From Podochytrium sp. JEL0797 (Eukaryota > Chytridiomycota > Chytridiomycetes > Chytridiales > Chytriomycetaceae), in assembly GCA_027596195.1 (NCBI GenBank), contig JADGJG010000229.1, positions 1 through 29,707 on the forward strand: DNA of 29,707 nt. The letters run 5' to 3'. The notes beneath the pieces were generated by a model that searched no databases, was not told the DNA's origin, and worked only from the letters and a program-made list of their open reading frames with translations. A program made the position numbers and the translations under genes. Every line of letters starts with the position of its first letter. Positions within the stretch are counted from its first letter, which is position 1. Of the stretch, positions 10,291 to 20,541 are shown piece by piece.

Positions 10291-10375
10291 CACGAAGTAG
10301 AGCCCATTTCTGACTTTTATGTGCGTGCATTGCGCAATTGACCGTGACTTTGGTGTGAAAAATTTCAGGCAATCG

Positions 10376-10456
10376 CACGTGCGAAATTGCGCGGCCACAC
10401 AAGCGTCCGAATTTATCTTCGTGGCAATGGTATCATTCGTTGTTGAAAGTATAAAG
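10376..10456 (+). promoter_or_regulatory. Promoter of MFS2: palindromic E-box and TATA box
   Basis: CACGTG at 10376-10381 sits inside the 12-bp perfect palindrome TCGCACGTGCGA (10373-10384), about 115 bp before the ATG at 10497. TATAAAG lies at 10450-10456. The arrangement mirrors the dioxygenase promoters, which supports co-regulation of transporter and enzyme. Confidence 0.6.
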
Positions 10457-10496
10457 GGGTGGTGCGGGAACTCTTCGCCAAGCCGCCCCAACACAA

Positions 10497-12150
10497 ATGT
10501 CTCAAACACAAGTCGATCCAGCCATCGAAAAAACTGCGTACGTCGACTCCGTTGATTCGGAAGTTTCGGATCTCGAAGGATACGATCCGAACCTGCAATA
10601 CGACGAAGCCGAAGATGCTCGTGTCCGATACTTGATTGACGTGAGTTTGTTGTCCACCCCGCCTGTATTCTGTTCACTTTAACTAACTCACCCACACAAC
10701 AGACTCGTTTGATGCCATGGATTCTTCTCTCCACCTTCATCCTCAACATGGATCGCACCAACGTCACGAGTGCCATTTCGGACCACATGCCAGCCGAACT
10801 CGGCTTCTCTCTGGCTGTCATCAACAACACGGGATCCATCGGGTCCGTTCTGTTTGCCATCGCTGCATTCTCTGGCTCAATTCTTGGAAAACGCTTCGGA
10901 CCTCATCGGTTCATTCCTTTGCTCGTGTTTGCGTGGGGAACCGTCACGCTTGGACACGCGTTCATTCAGAACACGTCGCAGTTTTACTTGGTTCGTGCGT
11001 TGCTTTCTATCACGGAAGGTGGAGTTATTCCAGCGACGATTGTCTACTTGGTGAGTCTTGTTTGCATTGATTTTATCTTCAATTTGGCTGTTGACCTAAC
11101 CTTTCTCTCTTTCAGGGCTCCTTTTACAAGAAGAATGAAATTGCCACCAGACTGTCTTGGTTCTGGGGAACCCAATCGCTCGCATCTGCTTTCTCTGGAA
11201 TCATGGCCTCTGGGCTCCTCCAGTTGAAAGGAACAGCTGGATTGAACGGCTGGCGCTGGCTCTTTCTTGTTGACGGAGTCATCACCATTTTGTCTTCGTT
11301 CCTTCTCTACTTTGCCCTCCCAAGAACGCCATACCACACGAAAGGCGGTCTCAACTTCAATGGCTGGCTCACGGAGCGTCAAGGTGCCATTGCTGTCACC
11401 AGAGTCATTCGCGACGATCCGCAGAAAATCAACTATCACGTCCAGGTCACGCTGTCGGACGTCCTGTCCACAATCACCGACTACAAGGTTCTCGGCCACT
11501 TGCTCATCACTTTTGTCGGATTCGGACCTCTTACGCCTTTCATGACCTACCTGCCAACCAGTATCGCCTCTTTTGGGTTCAACGTGTACGTTGCCAACGC
11601 GCTCACAGCTCCCAACTACATCATCGCTTTTATTACAATGACACTCATGGTCACTCACTCGGACAAGGTTGGGGAGCGCGGATTCCATGGTCTTGTCTCG
11701 GCGGCTTGGTACCTCGTTGGTTTCGTTCTCCTTGAGTTCCTTCCCGACAACTCACCCAAGGGCATCTTCTACTTTGCCACGCTTGTTGTCTCCTCGGCAC
11801 CCATGACTCACCCACTCAACATTGCTTGGCTGACGGAGAACACGGCATCCATTGGCAAACGGACGGTTGCCTCTGGACTTGTGATTGCGGCTGCAAACTT
11901 GTTCTCTGTTTACGCGAGTCAGATTTATCAGCCAAGTGACGCGCCTCGGTACCACGTTGGAAATTTCATCAACATTGGCTTGATTCTCGCTGTCATCTTG
12001 TTGTGGTTGAACCAAAAGTTTTTGTATGTTCGTATCAACAAGCAGAGAGCTGAGGTGTGGAATGCCAAGTCTGTGGAGGAGAAGGAAGACTATGATGCTA
12101 CGACGGCTGCCAAGGGGAGCGACAGGTTGGATTTCGTGTTCAAGTCGTGA
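10497..12150 (+). CDS. Dal5/YCT1-type MFS anion:cation symporter, copy 2
   Basis: Close paralogue of copy 1. Exons 10497-10640, 10703-11050 and 11116-12150 give 508 aa. Both introns (62 and 65 nt) have normal GTGAGT donors, and exons 2 and 3 are the same lengths as in copy 1 (348 and 1035 nt). The NMDRTNVTSA signature, the GPHRFIPLLVFAWGTVTLGH loop/span and the acidic N-terminus are present. Substitutions relative to copy 1 are scattered and mostly conservative. Likely role is plasma-membrane uptake of an anionic organosulfur nutrient feeding the dioxygenases. Of the two transporter copies this one has the E-box promoter and normal splice sites, so it is the better candidate for the main regulated transporter. 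Confidence 0.93.
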
Positions 12151-12234
12151 TTGTTGAGGATTGTTGCAGTTCGATTTGTTTTTTACTAGCCTGATGATAG
12201 AATATGAAATAATAAGTTGTTGTATACATTCCTT

Positions 12235-12431
12235 CCCTCGCATCGGCTTTCTCTGGATTGTATGGCTGGCGTTGGCTCTTCAATGTCGACGGGGTTATTA
12301 CTATCATATCGGCTTTGCTTCTCTGCTTTTCCCTCCCAAGAACACCATATACCACACGAAAGGCGGTCTCAACTTCAATGGCTGGCTCACGGAGCGTCAA
12401 GGCGCCATTGCTGTCACCAGAGTCATTCGCT
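12235..12431 (+). pseudogene. Relic of MFS exon 3 between MFS2 and calcipressin
   Basis: About 200 bases match the MFS coding region around 8845-9080: ccctcgcatc through LYGWRWLF, VDGVITI, KGGLNFNGWLTERQGAIAVT and RVIR. One deletion joins two places that share ctgga, and the 3' end jumps from the codons for VIR to the MFS 3' flank at a short shared gctatgaa. No start or intact frame remains. It is the third MFS copy in this array. Confidence 0.85.
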
Positions 12432-12699
12432 ATGAATATGAGAAGAAATAATAAGGTTGTATATGATGCTTCCATTAAAAATTGGGAGGAGAGTTCGACC
12501 GAGCCTTCCCCTTGTTCAAAACGTTTCTTCGGTCGAACTCGACAACCAAATCATTCCGAACCCATTATTTACGATTGATACGATACCCATGTCGTTGCTA
12601 AACCAGACCAAGCGCACCTCCAACTTGCGGGGACCAGACAAGATTTCCAAAGCAGCAAAAACCCGCTTTGTTTTCGACTTGGAATCGCAACTTGCGACA
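12432..12699 (+). other. Calcipressin upstream region, duplicated at 9840-10140
   Basis: The sequence is the MFS 3' flank (agaagaaataataagg, gcttccattaaaaattgg) running into the calcipressin 5' region. It is more than 80 per cent alike by eye to 9870-10140. It may hold the calcipressin promoter. An in-frame upstream ATG at 12589 could add 37 residues to the N-terminus, but that frame is not kept in the duplicate, so it is more likely 5' UTR. Confidence 0.5.
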
Positions 12700-13850
12700 A
12701 TGACCCTTCGATCGCTCGAACGCACCAGCGACACCACCAACACTCTGCTGTTTACGAATCTCCACCACAGTGTCTTTGAGTCATCTGGATCTGAGCTGCG
12801 GTGAGTTTGCGAGAATTGGGGGAATTTGACAACTGACTTTGCTTCAGATCCCTGGTTGAGCGCAATGGCGGCCGTGGCCATATTGTGCGGTTTATTCCGA
12901 TCACATCCTTCTTCCGGTTCCTTGGTGAGTCTCAAACAAGCAGCTGTTTCCGAGTTGCTGACCTTCCACAGTGGTGTTTGATTCACCCGAAACTGCCGCA
13001 ATTGTCAAACAAGAGCTACATGGAACCGACTTCCTTGGACAAAAGACCGTGCGAGTCTACTTTGGAGATGTGCGTATCCTGTTCAACCTCCCGTTTTTTG
13101 TATTGCTAATCCTGGAATTAGAACACGGACAGCAACCACCTCATGAATCCCAACGCCGGCAACACAATGAACCTCCTCCAAGTCCCACCACTCGAAAAGA
13201 ACTTCCTCTTGAGTCCGCCAGGCTCCCCGCCTGTCGGGTGGGTCCAGCCTTCGGAAGCGCAACCGAGCCGAGGCGGACATCACCAAGCCATGATCGATGC
13301 GTTGGTGAAACTCGCTGATGAGGATGATTTCGCGTTGGACGGTGACGGCAGTGGGAGTGAGAGTGGGAGTATGGATCGTGATTCCGATCGAAGAATGCGC
13401 GACAGTGATTCTTCGATTGGATCGTCTGAGAACACGTCGCCGTCGGAAAGCAGTCGCGACTCTTATACGATGGAAGGGACTTACAAGAACCAGAAGGAGA
13501 TTGAGGAACGGTTGGGGTACCGACCCGATCGCAAAACGAAACACGTGTTGACGTTTGGCCCGCACTCGAGTCGCGAGAAACCTGTGGAGGAAGGTGGTAT
13601 GGATTGGGAGATGGATTTGCCAATGGTGGTGGTGGTGGACCACGATCATGATTCGGACAGCGATGTGGGGACTGGGTCCGGGGTATCGCTGAACAAGGGA
13701 TTCTCGATGATTCTCAACGACGATGAAGAGGAGGGAGATTCGGATTCGATGGATAGTCGAGCGAGTGGTCGGTCTGGAGCGCGGACACCGATGCCACACA
13801 CGTCGATGCCTCCTCGGACGGCAATGCCGCCAATGAATTTTCAGCATTGA
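12700..13850 (+). CDS. RCN1: Calcipressin (RCAN) regulator of calcineurin
   Basis: Cytosolic regulator that binds the protein phosphatase calcineurin. Exons 12700-12800, 12848-12924, 12972-13069 and 13122-13850 give 334 aa. Residues 1-90 form the RRM-like fold (NTLLFTNLHHSVFE, GHIVRFIPITSFFRFLVVFD, GQKTVRVYFGD). The family signature is at 114-132, PPLEKNFLLSPPGSPPVGW; its two Ser-Pro sites are the conserved phosphorylation positions. The tail after about 150 is longer than usual, acidic and Ser-rich. A hydrophobic LPMVVVVD near 258-265 could be a PxIxIT-like calcineurin docking site, which is a guess. The start is the ATG with A at -3; a longer start at 12589 is possible. A truncated copy of the 5' half lies near 10 kb. 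Confidence 0.93.
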
Positions 13851-13963
13851 GTTTTACTCTCTATCAAATACGTATAATTAAATGACTCGCGATTTCGGTT
13901 CTAAGTTGAATGCTCGCGTATTTATCCTTCCTTTCGTCAGTCGGGCTCGGAAAAAATCCGCCA

Positions 13964-16945
13964 ATGGACTCTTTTGCCTCGATGCTCTCCACAGCCCAGC
14001 AGAAGGCAGGACCCCTCGCCTCGCAGCTCAGTGACCAGGCATCGATTCTTGCACAGCAAGCGCAGTCGTATGCGAAACCGCATGTTGCAAACATAGGCAG
14101 AGGACCGGCAGCAACTGCCAAGGCATCCCCGCAACCCGTGATGAGCCAGCCAGGTATGCAAGAATATATAGTGCATGTTACCAATGATCTGATGTCCGTT
14201 TGATCAGAGGGAACGTTCTTGCCGGGAACCCAGATCCAAATCAACACCAATTCAGTCACTGTTGATCGATTCCTTGCTGAGGGTCAGTTTTGAACTCCCA
14301 TACGGAATAATCAACTTACATTTTAACCTTCGCTTGCTTTCAAATCGAATCAGGCGGGTTTGCACACGTCTACTTAGTTTCAACTCAAACCGGCAAGCAA
14401 GTCGTATTGAAACGGATTCTGTGCCCGGATGCAACTCTGCTAGACATGATCCGCAATGAGATTGAGTTTATGGTTTGAATGCAGTATTTAAGCTCGTTGG
14501 GCGCGAAAAACGGAGGCTGATATATTGTTCGCTCGTTCATTTACAGAAACTCTTGAGCGGACATCCCAACATTGTCACGTATTTCGATTCATCTGTTGAA
14601 AAACGAAGAGAATGCTATGAAGTCTTTATCTTGATGGAAAATTGCTCGGGTGAGTGAGTCGCCGTTTGCGAGTTTACCACGCGCATCAAATCTGACACAA
14701 TCGGTGCTGCATTGCTGCAATCCAGGAGGGACTCTTATCGATTACATGAACAACCGCCTCGAAGTACGCCTCACGGAGCCTGAAGTCCTCGAAATCTTTC
14801 TCGAAGTCCTCGCGGGTGTATATCGCATGCATTTTACGACGCCACAGTCTCCGATCCTGCACCGCGATTTGAAGATTGAGAATGTGTTGATTGGTGCAGA
14901 CGGGAGGTTCAAATTATGCGATTTTGGAAGCGCGACCACAAAACGCGTGAGACGCGGGGTTTCGATTCCCACGAGTGAAGTTCGCAAGATGGAAGACGAG
15001 GTGGAGAAGGTGACCACTCTGCAATATCGTGCACCGGAACTGTGTGATTTGTACACGAGGATGGGGGTTTCTGAGAAAGTGGACGTTTGGGTGAGTTGAT
15101 CAACCCCCCCTGGATTGACATTGCATCCTCATTTGCATGTGCAGGCTTTGGGTGTGCTGCTCTACAAACTGTGCTATTACGTGACTCCTTTCGAAAACGT
15201 GGGCAAGCTCGCGATCATCAATGCGCGATATGATATCCCCACTCGACCCGAATTTTCTTCCGAAATGATAAATTTGATTTGTATGGCCATTCCCAACCTC
15301 TTTGCTTACTCGTTCGATTATTAATTTTTCGTATAGCCACGATTCTCGTTGCGGATCCCGCAAATCGACCGAATGTTTACGAAATCTACGCGCGAGTTTG
15401 CCAGCTTCTACGAGTCAAATGCGAATTACCCGCTGTAAGTATTTCTGATTATAAAAATTGAAAATACCTAGCGACTAATTCCGCAAAAATCAGCCATCAA
15501 CCTCTGACCCATTCGAAAGCCCCACTCCCCTCTCCACAACCCACGCTCTCCCACAACGCAAACCTCCACCCCCACCCACAACCACCCCCCAAATCCAACC
15601 CATGCGTCGCGGCAGACCCACCAAATCCGCTACATCCTCTCAACAAGAACTCAACTCGGATCCATGGGCGATCCCGGCCTCGCCACCCCCTGCGGCGTCT
15701 TCAATGAGACCCCCGCCCCCACCACCACCGATTTCTCATCGCGTTTCGAGCGCCGCAGTGATTGATGCCGCGTTTTCGGTTCCCGCTGCGGTGCCGGTTG
15801 TTCCTGTCCTTGAACGCACGCGGAACCAGGATATTCCGCATTCGAGTGACGAGGAGTACGCCGTGGATGACGACGAGGACGATGATGGAGCCACGAGCGG
15901 GTTGACGGGGGGTGGAAAATCGGGTGTCGACAAGTACGCCATGTATTTGAAAAGTGGGGGAGGTGGAGAGAGTGATGAGGAAAGGGACGATTCCTTGAAG
16001 GTTGGAAAGAAGGATAAGAGGCGCAGTAGTGTTGGGAAATTGTTTGGTGGGGGTGGTGCGTTGTTTGGGGGCAGGCGTAAAAGTGGTGGAAATCTTGGGG
16101 CTGAGTGGAAAAGCGGTGGTGGTGGGATTGGGGAGAGAAGGAGGTCGGGTGAGAGTGGGAGTGGGAGTGGAGGTGGAGGGGTGGCTGGATTTGCGAGTTT
16201 GGAGGATGATGAGGTGGAGGGTGCCTTGCAGGGTCGTCGTGCGTCTGGGTCGTCAGCTGCCGGGACTCCTACATTGGCTTCGACAGCGAGACAGAAGCCT
16301 CCACCTCCCCCGGTGCCCGCAAAGTTGGCAGCGAGTGCGGTTCCTGCTGGGTTGGGCGAGAAAGCTGTGCTGGGTGGAGTGAGTGGGGCTTTCTGGGCGA
16401 ACGACTCGTCATTTGCGTCTGTTGGTGCTGTTTCTCAAGGGGCCTCTGATTCAGGAGCTGGTTCCTTCTGGGCGAGTGATGATGCATTTGCGGCAGCGGC
16501 AAACCCTGCGCCCGCCGTGGATGGGTGGGCGACGGAAGCGTCGTTTGAAACCGCGTTCGCAACTCAAGCTGCCATCAGTGATGGAAAGGGATGGGCGGAC
16601 GAGGCTGCATTTGAAACTGGTACAGTGGGAGACACTTCCCCCGTCGCGAATGGCGCGTTCTCGAGCACTGCAACTGTTTCGGAGACGAATGGGTCCTCAC
16701 TTTCCAACAACCCTTTCCTTCTCGCCGACAAACGAGAATCGAAAGGAAGTGGGGCGGTTTCTCCTTCGAGAAAGTCTCCACCTCCACCACCGCCTCCTTC
16801 TCGCAAATCAGTGGTGAATATGTCGGCTCAGTTTCATGCCGCGGGTCCAGCTGCGTTGTCGAATGCGAACGCGACAGCCGCGGTGGTACCGCCACCGAAA
16901 CCTGCTCGAAGGAGGCAGTTGCCAGAAATTCCTGGCACACACTAA
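13964..16945 (+). CDS. Ark/Prk-type (AAK1/NAK family) actin-patch and endocytosis kinase
   Basis: Ser/Thr kinase expected to phosphorylate endocytic adaptors and actin-patch proteins at the cortex. Eight exons (13964-14153, 14208-14282, 14354-14472, 14547-14649, 14726-15090, 15145-15280, 15337-15434, 15494-16945) give 845 aa. The kinase domain spans about 79-355: glycine loop AEGGFAHVYLV (87-97), K108, HRDLKIENVL (208-217), DFG (228-230) and YRAPEL. The long disordered tail has adaptor-binding motifs: DPF (367-369), DPW (418-420), NPF (768-770, EH-domain ligand), proline runs, and four copies of a WA-x-[DE]-xx-F motif with W at 663, 688, 707 and 729. The tail ends with PPPKPARRRQLPEIPG. Intron 3 uses a less usual GTTTGA donor. 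An in-frame ATG at 13910 could extend the N-terminus by 18 residues. Confidence 0.9.
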
Positions 16946-17058
16946 TTACTTCTAGTCTTCTTGTCCAATATTTCTGTGGTTTATGAATATACGGGTTGCG
17001 TGTTTGAATTTGTTTTGATTTTTTTTTTTGGTTCCAAACCCACCACCTCTACCAGCGA

Positions 17059-17703
17059 ATGAACCATTACGAAGCCCTCGGTCTATCACAAGACGCTAGC
17101 CCGGAAGAAATCAAACGATCATATCAACGGCTCGTTCTGCAGGTAATCCATTCAATGGCTCAACGAGTCGAATGCGCTCGATCACCATCCAAACTGAAAT
17201 CCTCCTGTGTTCGCCTTTGAACAGCTGCATCCCGACAAATCAGGACCCATCACCCATCCTTCTCAACCATCAGATACAATCAGTAAAGAACGGCAACTCC
17301 AACTAGTCCTGAAGGCGTTCGAAGTGTTGCGGTATCCAGAGTCGAAAGCAATGTATGATCGAGAGCTCGCAGCCGCAGGTGAATTGTCGGCTTTCGAATC
17401 CTTCTGGCGAAAGCGGTTGATCTGAATCTGATCCATACAGGTTCGAAAGGATCGCAGCAAAAGGGCGTCATGAATGCGAATGTGGATCTCGACGACATGG
17501 ATTACAATGAAGGTGAAAGATATTCCCTCCGTGGATTAAATGGGCTAAATGATTGAGCTTCAGATTCCGCCACGTTTTCAAACAGGTGTCGGTGTGGCGG
17601 AGAATATTTGATCACCGAAGCGGAATTGGAGTGTGGAGTGGAAGTTGTGGCATGCAGTACGTGTTCTCTGATGATAAGAGTTCTGTATGCGGTGCAAGAA
17701 TGA
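17059..17703 (+). CDS. DPH4: DPH4/DNAJC24-like J-domain protein with CSL zinc finger
   Basis: Co-factor in the first step of diphthamide synthesis on elongation factor 2, in the cytosol. It is thought to help the Fe-S enzyme pair Dph1-Dph2. Exons 17059-17142, 17225-17378, 17441-17512 and 17564-17703 give 149 aa, the right length for the family. The J domain (1-75) starts NHYEALGLSQDASPEEIKRS and has HPD at 30-32. The C-terminal CSL-type zinc finger has C112, C114, C134 and C137 (RCRCGGEYLITEAELE, then CSTCSLMIRVLY). The combination of J domain plus CSL finger is specific for Dph4. Introns are 82, 62 and 51 nt. Confidence 0.93.
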
Positions 17704-17755
17704 ATAAACATAGAATGGAATGTGAAAGGAAGGACCGATATAAAAATATACCAAA

Positions 17756-18669
17756 ATGGGGGCAGGCGGCCGCTTCAAGGTAAAACCAACGGCCACCCAA
17801 TGGCGAGATCCTTACCCCGCACCCACCCAGAACGAACAGTTCTGCTGCCCCATCATCTACGGCTCCATCGCCGTCCCCATCACCAAGAACGACCCTCCCG
17901 CCGCAGACCCGAGTCACACACATCGATGGACCATCTTTCTGCGCGGCGCCAACGGCGAAGACCTGAGCCACATTATCCGCAAAGTATCCTTCAAGTTGCA
18001 CGAGAGCTTTGTGCCCCCAACGAGAAGTGTGTCGTTTCGTTGTTTTCGATTGGGCGCTTCGCTGACCAGTGACGCAAAACAGTTGTGGAAGCCCCACCCT
18101 TTGAAGTCACCGAATCCGGATGGGGCGAATTCGAAATCCTGATTCGCATCTCGTTCATGGATTCGCAGGAGAAACCGCTGCAACTGTTTCATCAGCTGCA
18201 GCTCTACCCAAAAGACGAGATGGCAGACCCGGATATGGATAAGCTGCAAACGATTTTGTCGGAGCACTATGATGAATTGGTGAGGATACGTTCCCTTCGT
18301 GTCAATGTGTTTGGGAAGGAGGGTGCTGACGTTTTTTCTACCCAGATGTTCAACGAGCCGTTTGAGGAATACATTGGCCATTTGCGGAGTTTCAGAGCAC
18401 ATACAATTCCAAAGAGGCTCGTTTCAACCACATTCAGTAAGTTCTCCTGGGGGGTTGCGAAAAACGCGGCGGATTCATAATTTTTCCCTAACGTTCACAC
18501 ACACACAGCACCCCAACTCGAAGCCGACGAAATCAAGAAACTATTCACAATCAACGAGAAGATTCTCGCCGACACGGAAAAGTGGAAAACGAAGCTCGCG
18601 CGAGTCGAGAATGAGAAGCGAAAGTTGGAAGCCGAGATTCGCGAGTTGGAGAACCATTCCGTTTCTTGA
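17756..18669 (+). CDS. YAF9: YEATS-domain protein of the Yaf9/GAS41 type
   Basis: Nuclear acyl-lysine reader shared by the SWR1 remodeller and NuA4 acetyltransferase complexes in yeast. Exons 17756-18026, 18083-18279, 18346-18436 and 18509-18669 give 239 aa, close to yeast Yaf9 (226). The YEATS domain covers about 25-150: THRWTIFLRGANGEDLSHII, KVSFKLHESFVPPTR, then EAPPFEVTESGWGEFEI and FHQLQLYP. The C-terminal 45 residues form a charged helix (EADEIKKLFTINEKILADTE through ENEKRKLEAEIRELE), the expected coiled coil. Only 52 bases separate it from the DPH4 stop codon, so the promoter must be very short or overlap that gene. Confidence 0.95.
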
Positions 18670-19107
18670 AAACCTCAAAATAATGGAACCCTGTATTATT
18701 GTTTTTTCCGTCGCGGTTTATTCGTTTGTAAAGAGAGATCGGTCGACGCGTCGCAACAAAAAAAATCATCCCCAAAACACTTGGTGTTTGTTTCTGGCTT
18801 CACTCGATCGTCGCCTGCTGATGTCTGCGGATGAACGGAGGCAGTTTACTTTACTCTTCATATATACCCGTTCTTTTTTTCCCGCCCCCTCCCCATCCTG
18901 ATTCATTGCTCCGATCGCGTTGGATCAGGAACAAGGAATTATGCTGGGTGCAAAAAACGAAAATGTTTATCAGAGACGCGTTTCGTTCATTTCAAATACG
19001 ATATTATTCATCCCAGCCTGCTTTCTTAACCAAAAATAAAACAATACTAAATTAATCATTAAAACTATCTGCGATTTACCGAACGTTCTCTTTCTACAGT
19101 CTACCTC
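18670..19107. other. Convergent intergenic region between YAF9 and WSC protein 1
   Basis: The two flanking genes end toward each other here, so this should hold both 3' UTRs. Short AT-rich patches near 18700 and 19020-19070 are plausible 3' processing regions. No further gene or repeat was seen. Confidence 0.5.
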
Positions 19108-20378
19108 TTAGAGCCGCCCATAAAACTCATCCAAAAAAGTCCCCGTATCCATCTCCGTAGTCGCCACCGAACCCCGTAGAGACACCACCTCCAAGAGCAC
19201 CGGCGTTTCCATCCACGAGCTCCTCGCGCTTCGAAACGTGCTCCTCGAAGGAGTTCGAGGCAACACACTCGCGGGTGGCGAGGGGCAATCGTACGCGGGT
19301 GGAGGGGGGAGGTATTCGGACGCGACATACATCCCGCCCGCGGTTTTCGCGGGAATGGAGGAGATGGAGATTCTGTGGAGTCTTGGAAGCGAGGAGGATG
19401 TCGCACCTGCCGCTGTGTCCTTCTCTGTGAAGGAGACGCGTCGGGTTCTGGACCGGGCACGAACGATTGCGAATCCAACACTCAGAATCACGATCCCACC
19501 GACGGATCCGCTGATCACGTACGCGTTGTTGTTCGAAGACGGTGCTTGTCCTTGCATGTGCGAGGTGGAGCCTTCGGTGGTGGAACCGGGTCCCGGGATG
19601 GGTGGTTGCACAGCAACGGGTTGGATTGGTGCGATTGCGGGAGGGTTTGGTTGGGTAGATGCCGCGGGTTGCGTGGATGGAGGGGAAGCGGTGGCATTCG
19701 GTTGAAGTGGAATGGGTGGTTGTTGCGAAAGATTGTTGGGAACCAAGGCGGGGAGTTCAGGTGAGTTTGCGACGACGTCATTAGATAGCGCGCCAACGGG
19801 TGGCGCAGGGGCTACCACTGGTGGAGGAGTATCCAGGTTCTGTTGCGAACTCGATGGATTTTGTGGAGGTGTGTCATTAGTAGGTGGCAGGCTTGGAGGG
19901 CTTGGTGGATCCGGCGATAGTGGGATTTGCGGCGCGGGAATTGGGGTAGACACGAATCCGGTCGCATAAGCGTTCCAAGCGATCGAACGGGAAGATTCGT
20001 CAAGGCCTCCGCAGGTGGGAGCCTGGGATGGAATCGCGGCTGTTTTTTGATATTCAGACACAATTTTGAGTGCACAGGTGGTCATCGTTACGCACCTCCA
20101 AGACATGGGTCATTGCACGAGATGGAAGAAGAAGGCATGGTGATGCTGTTTCCGCATGTGCATTGGAATTTCCAATAGTCATTGGGGTAGGGCGCAATGA
20201 ACGCGAACTGGGATCCGGGGCAGAGATTGATGCAGTGATTTGGCATGTTGATTGGCGAGGAAGAGGTGACGGTGGCCACGTTTCTGGGCAAGGTGAAGCA
20301 ACCGCTGGACTGTTGAGACTGGGCTGCATTCGCAGTAAGAAGTGCGACGGCAATGAGCTGGCTTGCCGAGAGCCGCAT
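19108..20378 (-). CDS. WSC-domain single-pass membrane protein 1
   Basis: Likely cell-surface sensor or wall-associated protein. Exons 20378-20096 and 20039-19108 give 404 aa. A signal peptide (about 1-20, ASQLIAVALLTANAAQS) is followed by a cysteine-rich WSC-type domain (about 25-108: SGCFTLP, CINLCPGS, FQCTCGNS, CNDPCLGGA, TCGGLD). A Pro/Ser/Thr-rich stalk runs from about 120 to 265. One membrane span lies near 268-287 (VISGSVGGIVILSVGFAIV) with an arginine-rich stop-transfer. The cytosolic tail has PPPPAYDCPSPP and ends FLDEFYGRL. The layout matches yeast Wsc1-3 stress sensors, but the stalk is more proline-rich. A tandem paralogue lies upstream. The single intron falls at the same codon in both. 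Confidence 0.88.
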
Positions 20379-20541
20379 TTCCCAATTTGGCAGTTTTTCT
20401 GCGGCTTATCGATAACAGACACAAGGCGGTTTATTAGTCACCCACGCGTGCTCGCTTATCACAGTTTTTTTTTTAAAGTTTAATATATATGTTTTATTAC
20501 AAGTCTAAAATGTACAAGCGTCAAAGGAAATGGCACCCCCC
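20379..20541. promoter_or_regulatory. Short spacer: WSC protein 1 promoter and WSC protein 2 3' end
   Basis: Only about 160 bases lie between the two WSC genes. On the minus strand they must include the 3' UTR of protein 2 and the promoter of protein 1. An AT-rich stretch (20465-20500, with TATATATA) is the obvious candidate for core promoter or poly(A) region. Confidence 0.35.

Noticed and set aside
12589..12699. N-terminal extension of calcipressin from an upstream ATG
   Set aside because: The frame is not preserved in the duplicated copy near 10.04 kb, and the ATG context is poorer than at 12700; kept only as an alternative.
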